Source: Nocardia sputorum
Lineage (GTDB): Bacteria; Actinomycetota; Actinomycetes; Mycobacteriales; Mycobacteriaceae
Direction of reading: 5' to 3'
Assembly: GCF_027924405.1 (NCBI RefSeq)
Contig: NZ_AP026978.1
Span: 6,200,001 to 6,264,000 of the forward strand
DNA: 64,000 nucleotides
Made by a program: the position numbers and the translations under genes. The notes beneath the pieces were generated by a model that made no database searches, was not told where the DNA came from, and was given only the letters and a program-made list of their open reading frames with translations. Below, piece after piece: positions 1 to 8,906 of the stretch. Position 1 is the first letter of the stretch, and the number at the start of each line of letters is the position of its first letter.

Positions 1-181
1 CCGCGCGCTGTATCGGATTGCCGCGGCTGCCGTCGGTGCGGTCCGCGTCCCCCTTCGGTGGTGCTGTCCTCTCGTCGGACGCCGCCCACTCCCCCATGGA
101 ATCGGTGTCTTGCTTACCGCCTGCCGTTATATCGGCGCCGAGCCCCTCATGTTGCAGGACTCCCTTGATCGGTGAGCTTGC

Positions 182-1165
182 TCACAACCAGCCGCGCCGG
201 GTGGCTTGCACCCCCGCCTGGAACCTGGTGCTCGCCCCGAGCCGCTCCAACAGCCGTGCGGTGCGGCGGACCACCGTGCGCCGGGACATGCCGAGCCTGC
301 GCGCGATCGTGTCGTCGGTGGCGCCCAGCCCCATCAAGGTCAGGATCGCGCGATCGCGTTCGTCCAGCGCTTCGGCGGACGGATTCACCGAGATGGGCGC
401 GGCCATCGTCCACAGTACGTCGAAAGTCTTGATCAGCAGCTCGAGCGTGGGCGAACCGGTGATGCGCAGACCCATCGGGTCGGGCCTGCGTTCGTCGGCG
501 TGCAGCACCAGGCTGGCCCGTTCGTCGTCGCTGATGATCAGTTTGAACGGCGGATCCGGCAGGGTTCTGGCCTGCGCACCGCTGGCGTTGGTGGACAGCG
601 CGTGCCGCAGCCGCTCCGGATCCTGGTAGACGGTGTCCTGGTACAGGGTCTGGTAGCGGATTCCGTCGGCGAGCCTGGCGCGTTTGAGCTCGAACAGCTG
701 GCGTTCACGTTCCGGATCGCTGAGATAGGGGCCGCGCTCGACGAGCTTGACGCAGCTGCGGGCACCGGTCTGCATCTCCTCGAAATCGGCCAGCATCTCC
801 AGGCGCTCGTACACCGGCACGACCGCGCCGTTGCCGCGGGGCGAGCGACGCACCGAACGGAACGTCTCGCTCAACCGGGCTGCGGCGGCGTGCATCTGAT
901 TGATCTCCTGTTGCCTGCGCCGCGCCTCGGCTTCGGACAACGATTCCGGCGCGTGCGCGTCCCACAGCGTTTCGCCGTCGGGCGACTCGATGCGGACCGC
1001 GGCGCGCACTTCACACAAGACATCCAACGAATCCGCGGCGAGGTCTTCCGAAACGCCCAGGTAATGCGCGATATCGGCGAGACTCGACCGGGGATGGTGC
1101 ACCAGCACGGCGTAAGCGCGGCCGTGCGGCGACCCAGGCTCGAAGATGTCGCCCAGCTCGATCAC
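182..1165 (-). CDS. LuxR-type C-terminal HTH transcriptional regulator
   Basis: Predicted cytoplasmic DNA-binding regulator of 327 residues. The N-terminal 60 or so residues read like a TrmB/ArsR-style winged helix (SLADIAHYLGVSEDLAADSL). The last 65 residues are a LuxR/GerE helix-turn-helix (LDERDRAILTLMGLGATDD, then TIARRLGMSRRTVVRRTARL). The middle, about 130-250, resembles the effector-like region of actinobacterial TrmB-plus-LuxR proteins. No ligand can be named. It stands alone; the next gene on this strand is a cell-wall peptidase about 140 bases upstream. The family is clear, the target unknown. Confidence 0.8.
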   Translation of the reverse strand: MIELGDIFEPGSPHGRAYAVLVHHPRSSLADIAHYLGVSEDLAADSLDVLCEVRAAVRIESPDGETLWDAHAPESLSEAEARRRQQEINQMHAAAARLSETFRSVRRSPRGNGAVVPVYERLEMLADFEEMQTGARSCVKLVERGPYLSDPERERQLFELKRARLADGIRYQTLYQDTVYQDPERLRHALSTNASGAQARTLPDPPFKLIISDDERASLVLHADERRPDPMGLRITGSPTLELLIKTFDVLWTMAAPISVNPSAEALDERDRAILTLMGLGATDDTIARRLGMSRRTVVRRTARLLERLGASTRFQAGVQATRRGWL

Positions 1166-1308
1166 GGCCCGAGCCTAGCGACCGACCGGTGCCTATTGGG
1201 CGGTTCTCCAAGACCCGGGCGCGAACCGCTTCCCGCGTCACCGGGACGCGGGAAGCTTCGCTGCGTGCAACCATGCACTGCTCGGAATGTCAAGTCGGAC
1301 AGGTGAAG

Positions 1309-2184
1309 TCAGTGCGCCGACGGGCCCCACTCCATGGGCACGCCCTTGGCGGCCAGGTACGGCAGCGGGTCGATCTTGGAGCCGGACTGGTCCCAGATCT
1401 CCAGGTGCAGGTGCGGACCGGTGGACTGACCCCGGTTGCCCACGGTGGCGATCACATCGCCGGCGTTCACCCGCTGGCCCGCGTGCACGAACATCTCGTT
1501 CACGTGGCCGTAGACCGCGGTGGTGCCGTCGTCCTGCAGCACGCGCACCCACAGGCCGAAACCGGAGGCGGGCCCCGCCTCGATCACGGTGCCGTTGCTG
1601 ACCGAGTGGATCGGCGCGCCCAGCGCGTCGGCGAAGTCGAGGCCGTAGTGCATGGCACCCCAGCGGCTGCCGTAGCCGGAGCTGATGGCGCCGGCCACCG
1701 GGCGCACCGCGGGCGCCGGAGCGACCTGCTGCTGCACACCCTTGAGGGCCTCCTCGGCCTGGGCCAAAGGTGCGGCGATCTCCGGGGGAAGATTGGGAAT
1801 GCCGAACGGAGCGGCGACCGGGGCCGCGATCTCGGCCGCGACCGCGGCGGGTTCCGGCGCGGGCTGCGCGACCGGCTCGGCGGCAGCCTTCGCCTCGGCA
1901 ACCGGCAGGATGCTCGTACCCTTCACGGTGGCGGGCGCGGCCTGCTGCTCCTCGTCGGCGTCGTGCGAACCGGGCAACAGCGGCGCGGCGTAAGCCAGCG
2001 CGGGAGCGACCTGGCTGGCAGCACCGATCAGCGCACCCGCCGCGACCGCGGCGGTGGCGGCGGCCTTCACACGCTCGGTGGCGGACGGCTCGGCGCGGTG
2101 CCGCGTCGGACGGCCCGTTTCGCCGCCGTCGCCGAGGAGGCTCTGGACGGTAATGGAACTGGGGCCTACACGGTGCTGCGACAA
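1309..2184 (-). CDS. M23-family peptidoglycan endopeptidase, membrane-anchored or secreted
   Basis: Zinc endopeptidase that should cut peptide cross-links of peptidoglycan outside the membrane. The 291-residue product has a basic N-terminus, a hydrophobic Ala-rich segment near 38-67 (signal or anchor), an Ala/Pro-rich spacer to about 165, and an M23 (lysostaphin/LytM) domain. The zinc ligands are visible: H179 and D183 in HYGLD, and H258/H260 in HLHLE. The chosen start is TTG, because GAGGA lies 7 bases upstream and no better ATG precedes the signal. Housekeeping wall-remodelling role is inferred from the family. Confidence 0.87.
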   Translation of the reverse strand: MSQHRVGPSSITVQSLLGDGGETGRPTRHRAEPSATERVKAAATAAVAAGALIGAASQVAPALAYAAPLLPGSHDADEEQQAAPATVKGTSILPVAEAKAAAEPVAQPAPEPAAVAAEIAAPVAAPFGIPNLPPEIAAPLAQAEEALKGVQQQVAPAPAVRPVAGAISSGYGSRWGAMHYGLDFADALGAPIHSVSNGTVIEAGPASGFGLWVRVLQDDGTTAVYGHVNEMFVHAGQRVNAGDVIATVGNRGQSTGPHLHLEIWDQSGSKIDPLPYLAAKGVPMEWGPSAH

Positions 2185-2286
2185 AACTGAATCCTCGGTC
2201 GTACCACTGGGTCAGGGATGCCGGAGCCCGTGCCGAGCCGGTTCTATAACGATCCGGTGTAGCCGGGCGGATAACGGTTTGGCATC

Positions 2287-2317
2287 CGTCGTGACGGGAA
2301 CTCTACCGCGTCGTGAC
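2287..2317. promoter_or_regulatory. Pair of CGTCGTGAC direct repeats between the M23 peptidase and NMO genes
   Basis: CGTCGTGAC occurs at 2287-2295 and again at 2309-2317, a 22-base phase (two helical turns), in the divergent intergenic region. On the peptidase strand it reads GTCACGACG twice. GTCAC half-sites are reminiscent of MtrA boxes found upstream of wall hydrolase genes in actinobacteria, but the spacing is not the usual one. A regulatory role is only a guess. Confidence 0.3.
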
Positions 2318-2390
2318 CATTCCGCAACCTTCCGGCGGAAAAACGCTGGTGAGGTCCGGGTCACACGTCCAAATGCGCGACAATCGGACC

Positions 2391-3437
2391 GTGATCCTCG
2401 ACCGCTTGGACGTTCCGATCGTGCTCGCCCCCATGGCGGGCGGCCCCTCCACTCCCGAGCTCACTGCCGCGGTGGCCGAGGCGGGCGGTTTCGGCCAGCT
2501 GGCCGCCGGCTATCTCAGCGCCGCCGACACCGCCGCCCGGATCGCGGCGACCCGCGCGCTCACCGGCAAGCGCTTCGGCGTGAACCTCTTCGTACCGGGT
2601 CCGCCGACGCCCCTCGCCGATTTGGCGGACTATCTCGCCGAACTCGGCGCCGATCACCAACTCGGGGATCCGCGCTTCGACACCGACGACTGGGAGGCCA
2701 AGCTGGACCTGCTCGTCGCCGATCCGGTCGCGGCCGTGTCCTTCACCTTCGGCTGCCCCGACGCCGCGGACATCGAGCGGCTGCACGCCGCCGGGTCCGA
2801 GGTCTGGGTCACCGTCACCTCGGTCGACGAGGCGCGCGTCGCGGTCGAGGCGGGCGCCGACGTGCTCATCGCCCAAGGGGCGGAGGCGGGCGGGCACCGC
2901 GCGACGTTCGTGGATCGACCGGCCGACGACTCCGCCGACCCGCTCGGCCTGCTCGCGTTGCTGCAACTGCTCACCGCCGCGACCGACCGTCCGCTGGTGG
3001 CCACCGGAGGTCTCGCGACGGGCGCCGGCATCGCCGCCGCGCTCGCGGCGGGCGCCGCGGCCGCGCAACTGGGCACAGTGTTTCTGCGCTGTCCCGAAGC
3101 GGGCACCAACCAGGCGCACCGCACCGCGTTGACCGCCGACACCCCGACAATGCTCACGCGCGCGTTCACCGGCCGCAGGGCGCGCGGGTTGCGCAACCGA
3201 TTCCTGCTGCGACACACCGCCACCGCGCCGGCCGGCTACCCGGAGATCCACTACGCCACCGCCCCGCTGCGGGCCGCCGCACGAGCGGCCGGCAACTCCG
3301 ACGACGTCAACCTCTGGGCGGGTCAGACCCATGCGCTGGCACCCGAGCTACCCGCAGGCGAATTGGTCGCGACGCTGGCAGCCGACACGAAAGCCGCACT
3401 GGAAAAAGCACTTTCGCGGCGAATCCAGCATTATTGA
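2391..3437 (+). CDS. Nitronate monooxygenase family FMN oxidoreductase
   Basis: FMN-dependent TIM-barrel enzyme of the 2-nitropropane dioxygenase/nitronate monooxygenase family, which oxidises alkyl nitronates. Family signatures are APMAGGPSTPEL at the N-terminus, the phosphate-binding GAEAGGH stretch and ATGGLATGAG. I place the start at GTG 2391 (348 residues, VILDRLDVPIVLAPMAGG): a -10-like GACAAT at 2379-2384 sits just before it, which fits a leaderless transcript, and the first conserved strand begins at once. An ATG at 2373 and one at 2313 are in frame but give unconserved extensions. True substrate unknown. Confidence 0.85.
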   Translation: MILDRLDVPIVLAPMAGGPSTPELTAAVAEAGGFGQLAAGYLSAADTAARIAATRALTGKRFGVNLFVPGPPTPLADLADYLAELGADHQLGDPRFDTDDWEAKLDLLVADPVAAVSFTFGCPDAADIERLHAAGSEVWVTVTSVDEARVAVEAGADVLIAQGAEAGGHRATFVDRPADDSADPLGLLALLQLLTAATDRPLVATGGLATGAGIAAALAAGAAAAQLGTVFLRCPEAGTNQAHRTALTADTPTMLTRAFTGRRARGLRNRFLLRHTATAPAGYPEIHYATAPLRAAARAAGNSDDVNLWAGQTHALAPELPAGELVATLAADTKAALEKALSRRIQHY

Positions 3438-3496
3438 CAACGACTTTCGATTAGACTCGGACATCGCATCGACGTCCAGCATTGGAGGAGAGCGCC

Positions 3497-3889
3497 ATGT
3501 CCCTTGATGTCCCCACCGCACTACTCGAACGCGCCGAGCGCGGCGAGGTCGACGACGCCGACTTCGTCGAGGTCGTGCGCACTTCCCTGCCCTACGCCTG
3601 GGAAGTCGTCAGCCGGGTGGCCGGTGAGCTGCGTTCCGGCACGGCGGAATTCGCCGACAACACGATCGCGCCGCCCGACGAGACGGCGCGCGGGCAACTG
3701 TTGCGCGCCATGGCCTCCGACGCGATCCGCGGTGGACTGGAGCGGCACTTCGGCGTGAAGCTCGCCTTCCAGAACTGCCACCGGGTCGCCGCGTTCCCGC
3801 TCTCCGCGGTGGGCGGCGAGACCTACACCACGTTCATCGGCACCAGGGCGCAGCTGCTCAACCAGAGCCCGGAACTGCGCAACTGCTGA
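3497..3889 (+). CDS. SCO5389-family conserved protein
   Basis: Small 130-residue conserved actinobacterial protein without a known function; I recognise it as the SCO5389 family (start MSLDVPTALLERAERGEVDD). It is acidic, has no membrane segment or signal peptide and should be cytoplasmic. ATG 3497 is preferred over TTG 3482 because GGAGGAGAG at 3484-3492 is a strong ribosome binding site for it. Residues such as NCHRVAAFPLS and YTTFIGTRAQLLNQSPEL look conserved. It is followed by a strong hairpin terminator, so it ends its transcript. Confidence 0.8.
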   Translation: MSLDVPTALLERAERGEVDDADFVEVVRTSLPYAWEVVSRVAGELRSGTAEFADNTIAPPDETARGQLLRAMASDAIRGGLERHFGVKLAFQNCHRVAAFPLSAVGGETYTTFIGTRAQLLNQSPELRNC

Positions 3890-3899
3890 TCCACCAGCC

Positions 3900-3942
3900 G
3901 AACACCCGGCGCGGCAAACCGTTTCGCCCGCGCCGGGTGTTC
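3900..3942. terminator. Perfect 15-bp hairpin after the SCO5389-family gene
   Basis: Left arm GAACACCCGGCGCGG (3900-3914) pairs perfectly with 3928-3942 across a 13-base loop. There is no long T-run, as is common in high-GC actinobacteria. It starts about 10 bases after the stop codon at 3889. Confidence 0.8.
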
Positions 3943-4013
3943 GCGTGTTCAGGGCCGCGCGCCCGCGCGTCGCCGCCGTCCGCGACGGGCCCCTACGCGT
4001 AGGGTGAACCGCC

Positions 4014-4562
4014 ATGAGCAGCAACGATCTTCGCGAAGAGGTCGAGGCCCGGCTCGCGCCGTGGCAGCAACAGCTCGGGGCGGACCGCGCCGCCTACACC
4101 AATCATGTCCTGCGGGTCCTGACGCTGTGCGACCTCCTGGCCGCCGATCGGCAACCTCCGCCGAGCACCCGTGAGGAATTCCTGACCGCGGCCACCCTGC
4201 ACGACATCGGCATCTGGTCGGCGGGCAGCTTCGATTACCTCGCCCCCTCCTGCGACCAGGCGCGCGCCTGGTTGGCGAGCATCGACCGCGACGACCTCAC
4301 CGGGCTGGTGGTGACGATGATCGACCAGCATCACAAGATCCGCCCGGCGGGCCCGCCGCACGACCCGGTCGAGATCTTCCGGCGCGCCGACGCGATCGAT
4401 GTCGAACTGGGCCTGCTCGGCCGCTTCGGCATCTCTCGCCGGACCTATAGCGAGCTGGCGAAGCGCTATCCGAATCACGGCTTCCACCGCAGGCTGGTGA
4501 CGCTGACCGCGCGGCGGTTGCGGACCCACCCCGCGTCACCACTGCCGATGCTGAAGTGGTGA
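4014..4562 (+). CDS. HD-domain protein (putative phosphohydrolase)
   Basis: 182-residue soluble protein of the HD superfamily, metal-dependent phosphohydrolases acting on nucleotides or phosphoesters. The signature HDIG pair is H63-D64 in LHDIGIW, and a second histidine pair lies in DQHHKI. RADAIDVELG may supply a further acidic ligand. No companion domain shows a substrate. It converges on the acyl-CoA ligase gene with a 15-base gap. Catalytic activity is inferred from the motif only. Confidence 0.75.
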   Translation: MSSNDLREEVEARLAPWQQQLGADRAAYTNHVLRVLTLCDLLAADRQPPPSTREEFLTAATLHDIGIWSAGSFDYLAPSCDQARAWLASIDRDDLTGLVVTMIDQHHKIRPAGPPHDPVEIFRRADAIDVELGLLGRFGISRRTYSELAKRYPNHGFHRRLVTLTARRLRTHPASPLPMLKW

Positions 4563-4577
4563 CGCGGGGCGACGGGG

Positions 4578-6215
4578 TCAGCCGAGCGTGATGACTTCCA
4601 GGTCGCCGTCGGCGTACTGGCTGCGCAGCCGCTTCTTGTCGAACTTGCCCACGCTGGTCTTGGGGACCTCGGCGATGAACGTCCAGCGTTCCGGCAGCTG
4701 CCATTTGGCGAACTTGTCGGCCAGGAAGTCGCGCAATTCCTCGGGTTTCACCTCGGCGCCCTCGGCCAGCACCACCGCCACGAGCGGGCGCTCGTCCCAC
4801 TTGTCGTCCGGCACGCCGATCACGGCGGCCTCGGCGACCGCCGGGTGCCCGATCACGGCATTCTCCAGATCCACCGACGAGATCCACTCGCCGCCGGACT
4901 TGATCACGTCCTTGGAACGGTCCACCAGCGTGAGGTAGCCGTCGGGGCTGATCTTGCCGACGTCGCCGGTGCGCAGCCAGCCGTCGTGGAACTTCTCCGG
5001 ATCGACCACCGCGCCGTCCGGCGAATAGTACGAGCCGGTGATCCACGGACCACGCACTTCCAGCTCCCCCAGCGACACGCCGTCGTTGGGCACCACGCCG
5101 TCGTCACCGACCAGACGCGCCTGCACACCCGCCGGGAAACGTCCCTGGGTCACCCGGTATGCCCACTTCTCTTCCTCGGTCACCGCGGTGGCGGGCGGAT
5201 GCGCGACGCTGCCCAGCGGCGAGGTCTCCGTCATGCCCCAGGCGTGCAGCACCCGCACGCCGTGCTTGTCCTCGAAGGTGCGCATCATCGACGGAGGAAC
5301 CGCCGAACCGCCCACCACCACCGCGCGCAGATGGGTGATGTCCTGCGGATTCGCCGCCAGCGCCGCCAGCACCCCGCCCCAGATGGTCGGCACCGCGGCG
5401 GCGAAGGACGGCTTCTGCGCGGCCATGCACTCCAGCAGCGGCCCCGGCTGCAGGAACCGGTCGGGCATGAGCAGATTCGAACCGGACATCAGCGCCGCGT
5501 ACGGCAGGCCCCAGGCGTTGGCGTGGAACAGGGGGACGATGGCCAGGATGGTGTCGGTTTCGAACAGGCCCATGCCGTTGTTCGCGCTCACCTGCATGGC
5601 GTGCAGCCAATTCGACCGATGCGAGTACACCACGCCCTTCGGATCACCGGTGGTGCCGGAGGTGTAGCACATCGCCGCGGCGGCGCGCTCGTCGATCACC
5701 GGGAAGTCGTAGGTGTCCGGCTGCCCGCCGAGCAACTCGGTGTAGGAGTGCACCTGCACGCCCTCGGGCGCGGTGAGGGTCGCCGCGTCACCGTTGACCA
5801 CGACGACGTGGCGGACGGTCGTCAGGTGCGGCAGGATCTGGCCGAACAGCGGCACCAGCGTGCCGTCCACGAGCACCACCTGGTCCTTGGCGTGATTGGC
5901 CACGTACACGACCTGATCCGGGAACAACCGGATATTCAACGCGTGCAGCACCGCGCCCATCGCGGGCACCGCGATGTAGGCGACCAAGTGCTCGTTGTTG
6001 TTCCACATGAACGTGCCGACCCGGTCGCCGACCCCGATGCCGAGCCCGCGCAGCGCGTTCGCCAACCGCGCCGATTCCGCGCCGACCTCGCGGTAGGTCA
6101 TGGTGCGCACGCCGGTCCCGGTCCAGGTGGACACGGTCGAATCGCCGGCGAACGTCGATGCGTAGCGCAGCAACGTGGCCAGCGACAACGGCTCGTCCTG
6201 CATAGTGCTCAACAT
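4578..6215 (-). CDS. Long/medium-chain fatty acid-CoA ligase (FadD-like, ANL superfamily)
   Basis: Adenylate-forming ligase of 545 residues that activates a fatty acid with ATP and CoA. The P-loop-like core YTSGTTGDPKGV lies at 184-195, the aromatic-rich HAWGMTETSP motif follows, then GWLRTGDVGKI with the ATP-ribose aspartate. The catalytic lysine is expected in PKTSVGKFDKKRLR near the C-terminus. All motifs are intact and the length is normal. The start ATG 6215 has AAGGAG five bases upstream. No neighbouring beta-oxidation gene is co-directional and adjacent. Chain length cannot be read from sequence. Confidence 0.9.
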   Translation of the reverse strand: MLSTMQDEPLSLATLLRYASTFAGDSTVSTWTGTGVRTMTYREVGAESARLANALRGLGIGVGDRVGTFMWNNNEHLVAYIAVPAMGAVLHALNIRLFPDQVVYVANHAKDQVVLVDGTLVPLFGQILPHLTTVRHVVVVNGDAATLTAPEGVQVHSYTELLGGQPDTYDFPVIDERAAAAMCYTSGTTGDPKGVVYSHRSNWLHAMQVSANNGMGLFETDTILAIVPLFHANAWGLPYAALMSGSNLLMPDRFLQPGPLLECMAAQKPSFAAAVPTIWGGVLAALAANPQDITHLRAVVVGGSAVPPSMMRTFEDKHGVRVLHAWGMTETSPLGSVAHPPATAVTEEEKWAYRVTQGRFPAGVQARLVGDDGVVPNDGVSLGELEVRGPWITGSYYSPDGAVVDPEKFHDGWLRTGDVGKISPDGYLTLVDRSKDVIKSGGEWISSVDLENAVIGHPAVAEAAVIGVPDDKWDERPLVAVVLAEGAEVKPEELRDFLADKFAKWQLPERWTFIAEVPKTSVGKFDKKRLRSQYADGDLEVITLG

Positions 6216-6953
6216 CGGAACTCCTTTTTCTTCGGTGACTTCCCGTCAGAAAGCCAAGTCGGTTTCGGCCCGCCGCGGGGTCCGGCGATGTGATCCGTCG
6301 AGCGAGCCCGCCGGGCGGGTCGCTTCGGGATTCCGAATCGGATCGCCGCTGGTGAGCACGGCGCACGACAGCGCATGTCCGGGATCGGCCCACGCCGCGT
6401 GATCGGCGCGGCCGAGACGACCGAGGGCACTGCGGGTTTCGGGTCCGGACGGGCTACCCACCCAGCGCGGGAGCATCGAACCGTACTTCCGGCCGAGGTC
6501 CGAGCCGGGCTCGATCCGGGAGCCGCGGCGACGGCGTCCGGCCGGATCACCTGCGAGCGGTCGAGTTCGCCGCGAAAGACCTTGTAGCCACGGGTGAATT
6601 CGGCGCCCGTGCGGATGGGGCGCGTGCGCTCGGCAAGGCGGCCTCGGGCCGGTGCCTCCGTCGACGCGACGGCGTCGGAATCCTCCGCGATGCGGCAGGG
6701 TGAGACTCGGCCGGGAAGCTGAGCGATGGTCGGCACAGGCGGCGGCATGGTTCAGCACGCACCGACCATGAGCCACATCACACGGGCGATGCTACCCAAC
6801 GGTAGGCCGCCCCGGGCAACGGCTGCGGGCAATCCCGAGCGCAGCCATCCGATGGCGTGCGCCCTCAGTTACCGCTGGTCAGCTCGGCGCGAACTCGGCA
6901 ACGGATGCGCTGCCCGCCGACCATCCCGGCAAGGCGACCTCGATAGCCGATCC
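6216..6953. other. 738-bp stretch without a convincing gene
   Basis: Between the ligase and the cation exporter. Several open frames exist on both strands (for example 6246-6776 minus) but they are Arg/Pro-rich with no recognisable motif, no good ribosome binding site and poor codon-position bias. It may hold the ligase promoter and decayed sequence. I see no RNA gene here. Confidence 0.4.
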
Positions 6954-7982
6954 CTATGCTCCTGCCGCACCCGGCACCGCGAGCTCGGTATGCGCCGGAT
7001 AGGCGTGCACCACAGCTGTATCCAGCTTGGGCACCACGTGGGTGAGGGCGTGCTGGGCCTCGTGCGCGACCCGATGCGCGTCCGCGAGCGTGATCGTCGG
7101 CGCGACGTCCAGTTCGACGTCGGCGTGCAGCCGATGGCCGATCCACCGCATCCGCAGGCTGCGCACGCCCTGCACGCCCGGCTCGGCGGCCAGCGCCCGC
7201 TCCGCCGCGGTGACCAAGCCGGGCTCGACGGCATCCATCAACCGGCGCAGCACGTCCCGTGCGGCGGTTCGCAGCACCGCGAGAATCGCGATCGTGATGA
7301 GCAGGCCGACGATCGGATCGGCCAGCGGGAAGCCCAGCGCCACTCCCGCCGCACCGAGCAGAACGGCCAGCGAGGTGAACCCGTCGGTGCGCGCGTGCAG
7401 ACCGTCGGCGATCAGCGCCGCCGAGCCGATCCGCCGCCCCACCCGGATCCGGTACAGCGCGACCGTCTCGTTGCCGAGGAACCCCACCAGCCCGGCCGCG
7501 GCGACCCAGCCCACATGCTCGAGCGGCACCGGATCCAGCAGCCTGCGCACCGCCTGATACCCGGCGATCAACGCCGACAAGGCGATCATCGCGACGACGA
7601 AGAGCCCGGCCAGATCCTCCGCCCGGCCGAATCCGTAGGTGTAGCGCCGGGTCGCGGCCTTGCGGCCGAGGGCGAACGCGATCCACAGCGGCACCGCGGT
7701 CAGCGCGTCGGAGAAGTTGTGCACGGTGTCCGCGGCCAGGGCCACCGAACCGGATGCGGCGACGATCACCAGTTGCAGCGCCGCGGTGCACCCGAGGACG
7801 ACCAAACTGATCTTGACCGCCCGGATGCCGACCGCACTGGCCTCCAGCGCGTCGTCCATGCTGTCGGCGGCGTCGTGACTGTGCGGGACGAAGATCTCCC
7901 GCAGCGCACCGACCGCGCCCGGCCGATGTCGATGATGCTGTCCGGCATGGTGGTGGTGCGGGTGATGATGCCGGTGGCTCAT
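6954..7982 (-). CDS. Cation diffusion facilitator (CDF) metal exporter
   Basis: Inner-membrane divalent-cation/proton antiporter of 342 residues. The N-terminus is a histidine stretch (MSHRHHHPHHHHAG), a typical metal-binding tail. Six membrane helices follow, with the paired CDF metal-site motifs HNFSD in TM2 and HARTD in TM5, and a C-terminal cytoplasmic ferredoxin-like domain. The start ATG 7982 overlaps the kmtR stop by four bases (ATGA), so the exporter is translationally coupled to its sensor. By analogy with the KmtR-controlled CDF exporter of Mycobacterium, Ni/Co export is likely, though Zn is possible. Confidence 0.9.
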   Translation of the reverse strand: MSHRHHHPHHHHAGQHHRHRPGAVGALREIFVPHSHDAADSMDDALEASAVGIRAVKISLVVLGCTAALQLVIVAASGSVALAADTVHNFSDALTAVPLWIAFALGRKAATRRYTYGFGRAEDLAGLFVVAMIALSALIAGYQAVRRLLDPVPLEHVGWVAAAGLVGFLGNETVALYRIRVGRRIGSAALIADGLHARTDGFTSLAVLLGAAGVALGFPLADPIVGLLITIAILAVLRTAARDVLRRLMDAVEPGLVTAAERALAAEPGVQGVRSLRMRWIGHRLHADVELDVAPTITLADAHRVAHEAQHALTHVVPKLDTAVVHAYPAHTELAVPGAAGA

Positions 7983-8371
7983 GACGCGCTCGCCTCGTCT
8001 CGGCTGGGGAAGTCGCGCACGGCGGCGGCGCGGTGGTGCGCGGGGACGCCGGGCCCGGCATGCTCGGCGTTGTACACCGCGTCCATCACCAGCTGCCGGA
8101 CGTGCTCGTTCTCCAGGCGATAGAAGATCGTCGTCCCGGACCGGCGAGTGTTCACCAACCGCGCCATGCGCAGTTTGGCCAGGTGCTGCGACACCGAGGA
8201 CGCGGGCTTGCGGACCTGTCCGGCCAGGTCGTTCACCGACAGTTCGCGATCGACCAACGCCCACAGCACTTGCACGCGGGTCGGGTCGGCGAGCATGCGA
8301 AACACCTCGACAACCAGCCCGACCTGATCCTCCGCGAGCGGCGGCCGCATTTCCTGGTTATCTGCATTCAT
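7979..8371 (-). CDS. kmtR: ArsR/SmtB-family metal sensor, KmtR-like repressor
   Basis: 130-residue winged-helix repressor that should release DNA on binding nickel or cobalt. The recognition region is KPASSVSQHLAKLRMARLV. The C-terminal helix carries ENEHVRQLVMDAVYNAEH followed by AHH, the His-rich layout of the NmtR/KmtR branch; from memory the whole protein closely follows M. tuberculosis KmtR (Rv0827c). It is the first gene of a two-gene unit with the CDF exporter. The start codon is itself inside a palindrome (8360-8379), so autorepression by blocking a leaderless promoter is likely. Confidence 0.87.
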   Translation of the reverse strand: MNADNQEMRPPLAEDQVGLVVEVFRMLADPTRVQVLWALVDRELSVNDLAGQVRKPASSVSQHLAKLRMARLVNTRRSGTTIFYRLENEHVRQLVMDAVYNAEHAGPGVPAHHRAAAVRDFPSRDEASAS

Positions 8372-8383
8372 ACGCAGATATTA
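8360..8383 (-). promoter_or_regulatory. kmtR leaderless promoter overlapped by a palindromic operator
   Basis: ATCTGC (8360-8365) and GCAGAT (8374-8379) form an inverted repeat with an 8-base spacer that includes the kmtR ATG (8369-8371, minus strand). On the minus strand TAATAT (8378-8383) is a near-perfect -10 box six bases before that ATG. So transcription should begin at the start codon and the dyad should be the repressor site. Confidence 0.7.
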
Positions 8384-8390
8384 GAACAGA

Positions 8391-8906
8391 CGACGCCGCC
8401 GGTACCAGAGCTCCGGGCCGACGTGGCGGCGGCACCCCCTGCGTCGCCGCCGACACGCCGGTCGACCCCGAATCCGAACAGTTTTGTCTTAGCCGAGTGT
8501 GGCGTCGGTGCGCCAGGCGAGGAAGCAGTTATCACCCGAATGAGACAAACCAATCGTGCAGGCGCACACCCGTTTTCGGTCCGCCTCCCAGAAAACGGCG
8601 CTGACCAGCACGAATGATCCCGGGCCTCGGCAGGGTAACCGCGCACCTGTACACACAGCTGCACGTGCAGCACGACGGCGCGAGCGCCCGGCAACTCGAT
8701 CGCGCGCGGCCGAGGAAGGACGAGCCGCTCCGATCGGGCCATTCTGCACCGAACTCGTCGCTCGTGCGGGAATCATCCCGAATCGTGATGTCCGGCCGCG
8801 CCCGGCCCGCCGCACACCGCCGCCGAGGGCGACCCCGAGGGGCACTCGGCATCGCCCGGTTACTGTGAATCCCGGGAAAACATCGAGCGACCGTGGAGTA
8901 GACGAC
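8391..8906. other. About 500 bp without a convincing gene
   Basis: Between kmtR and the acyl-CoA dehydrogenase, divergent genes. In-frame extensions of the dehydrogenase frame are unconserved. A perfect 14-bp palindrome GCTGCACGTGCAGC at 8658-8671 is the only ordered element I see; it could be a regulator site. Confidence 0.4.

Noticed and set aside
2185..2390. Possible c-di-AMP (ydaO-type) riboswitch before the M23 peptidase
   Set aside because: Such switches often precede wall hydrolases, but I could not find the conserved sequence blocks or stems here.
6246..6776. 176-codon minus-strand ORF upstream of the acyl-CoA ligase
   Set aside because: Arg/Pro-rich composition, no motif, no good start signal; looks like chance open frame.
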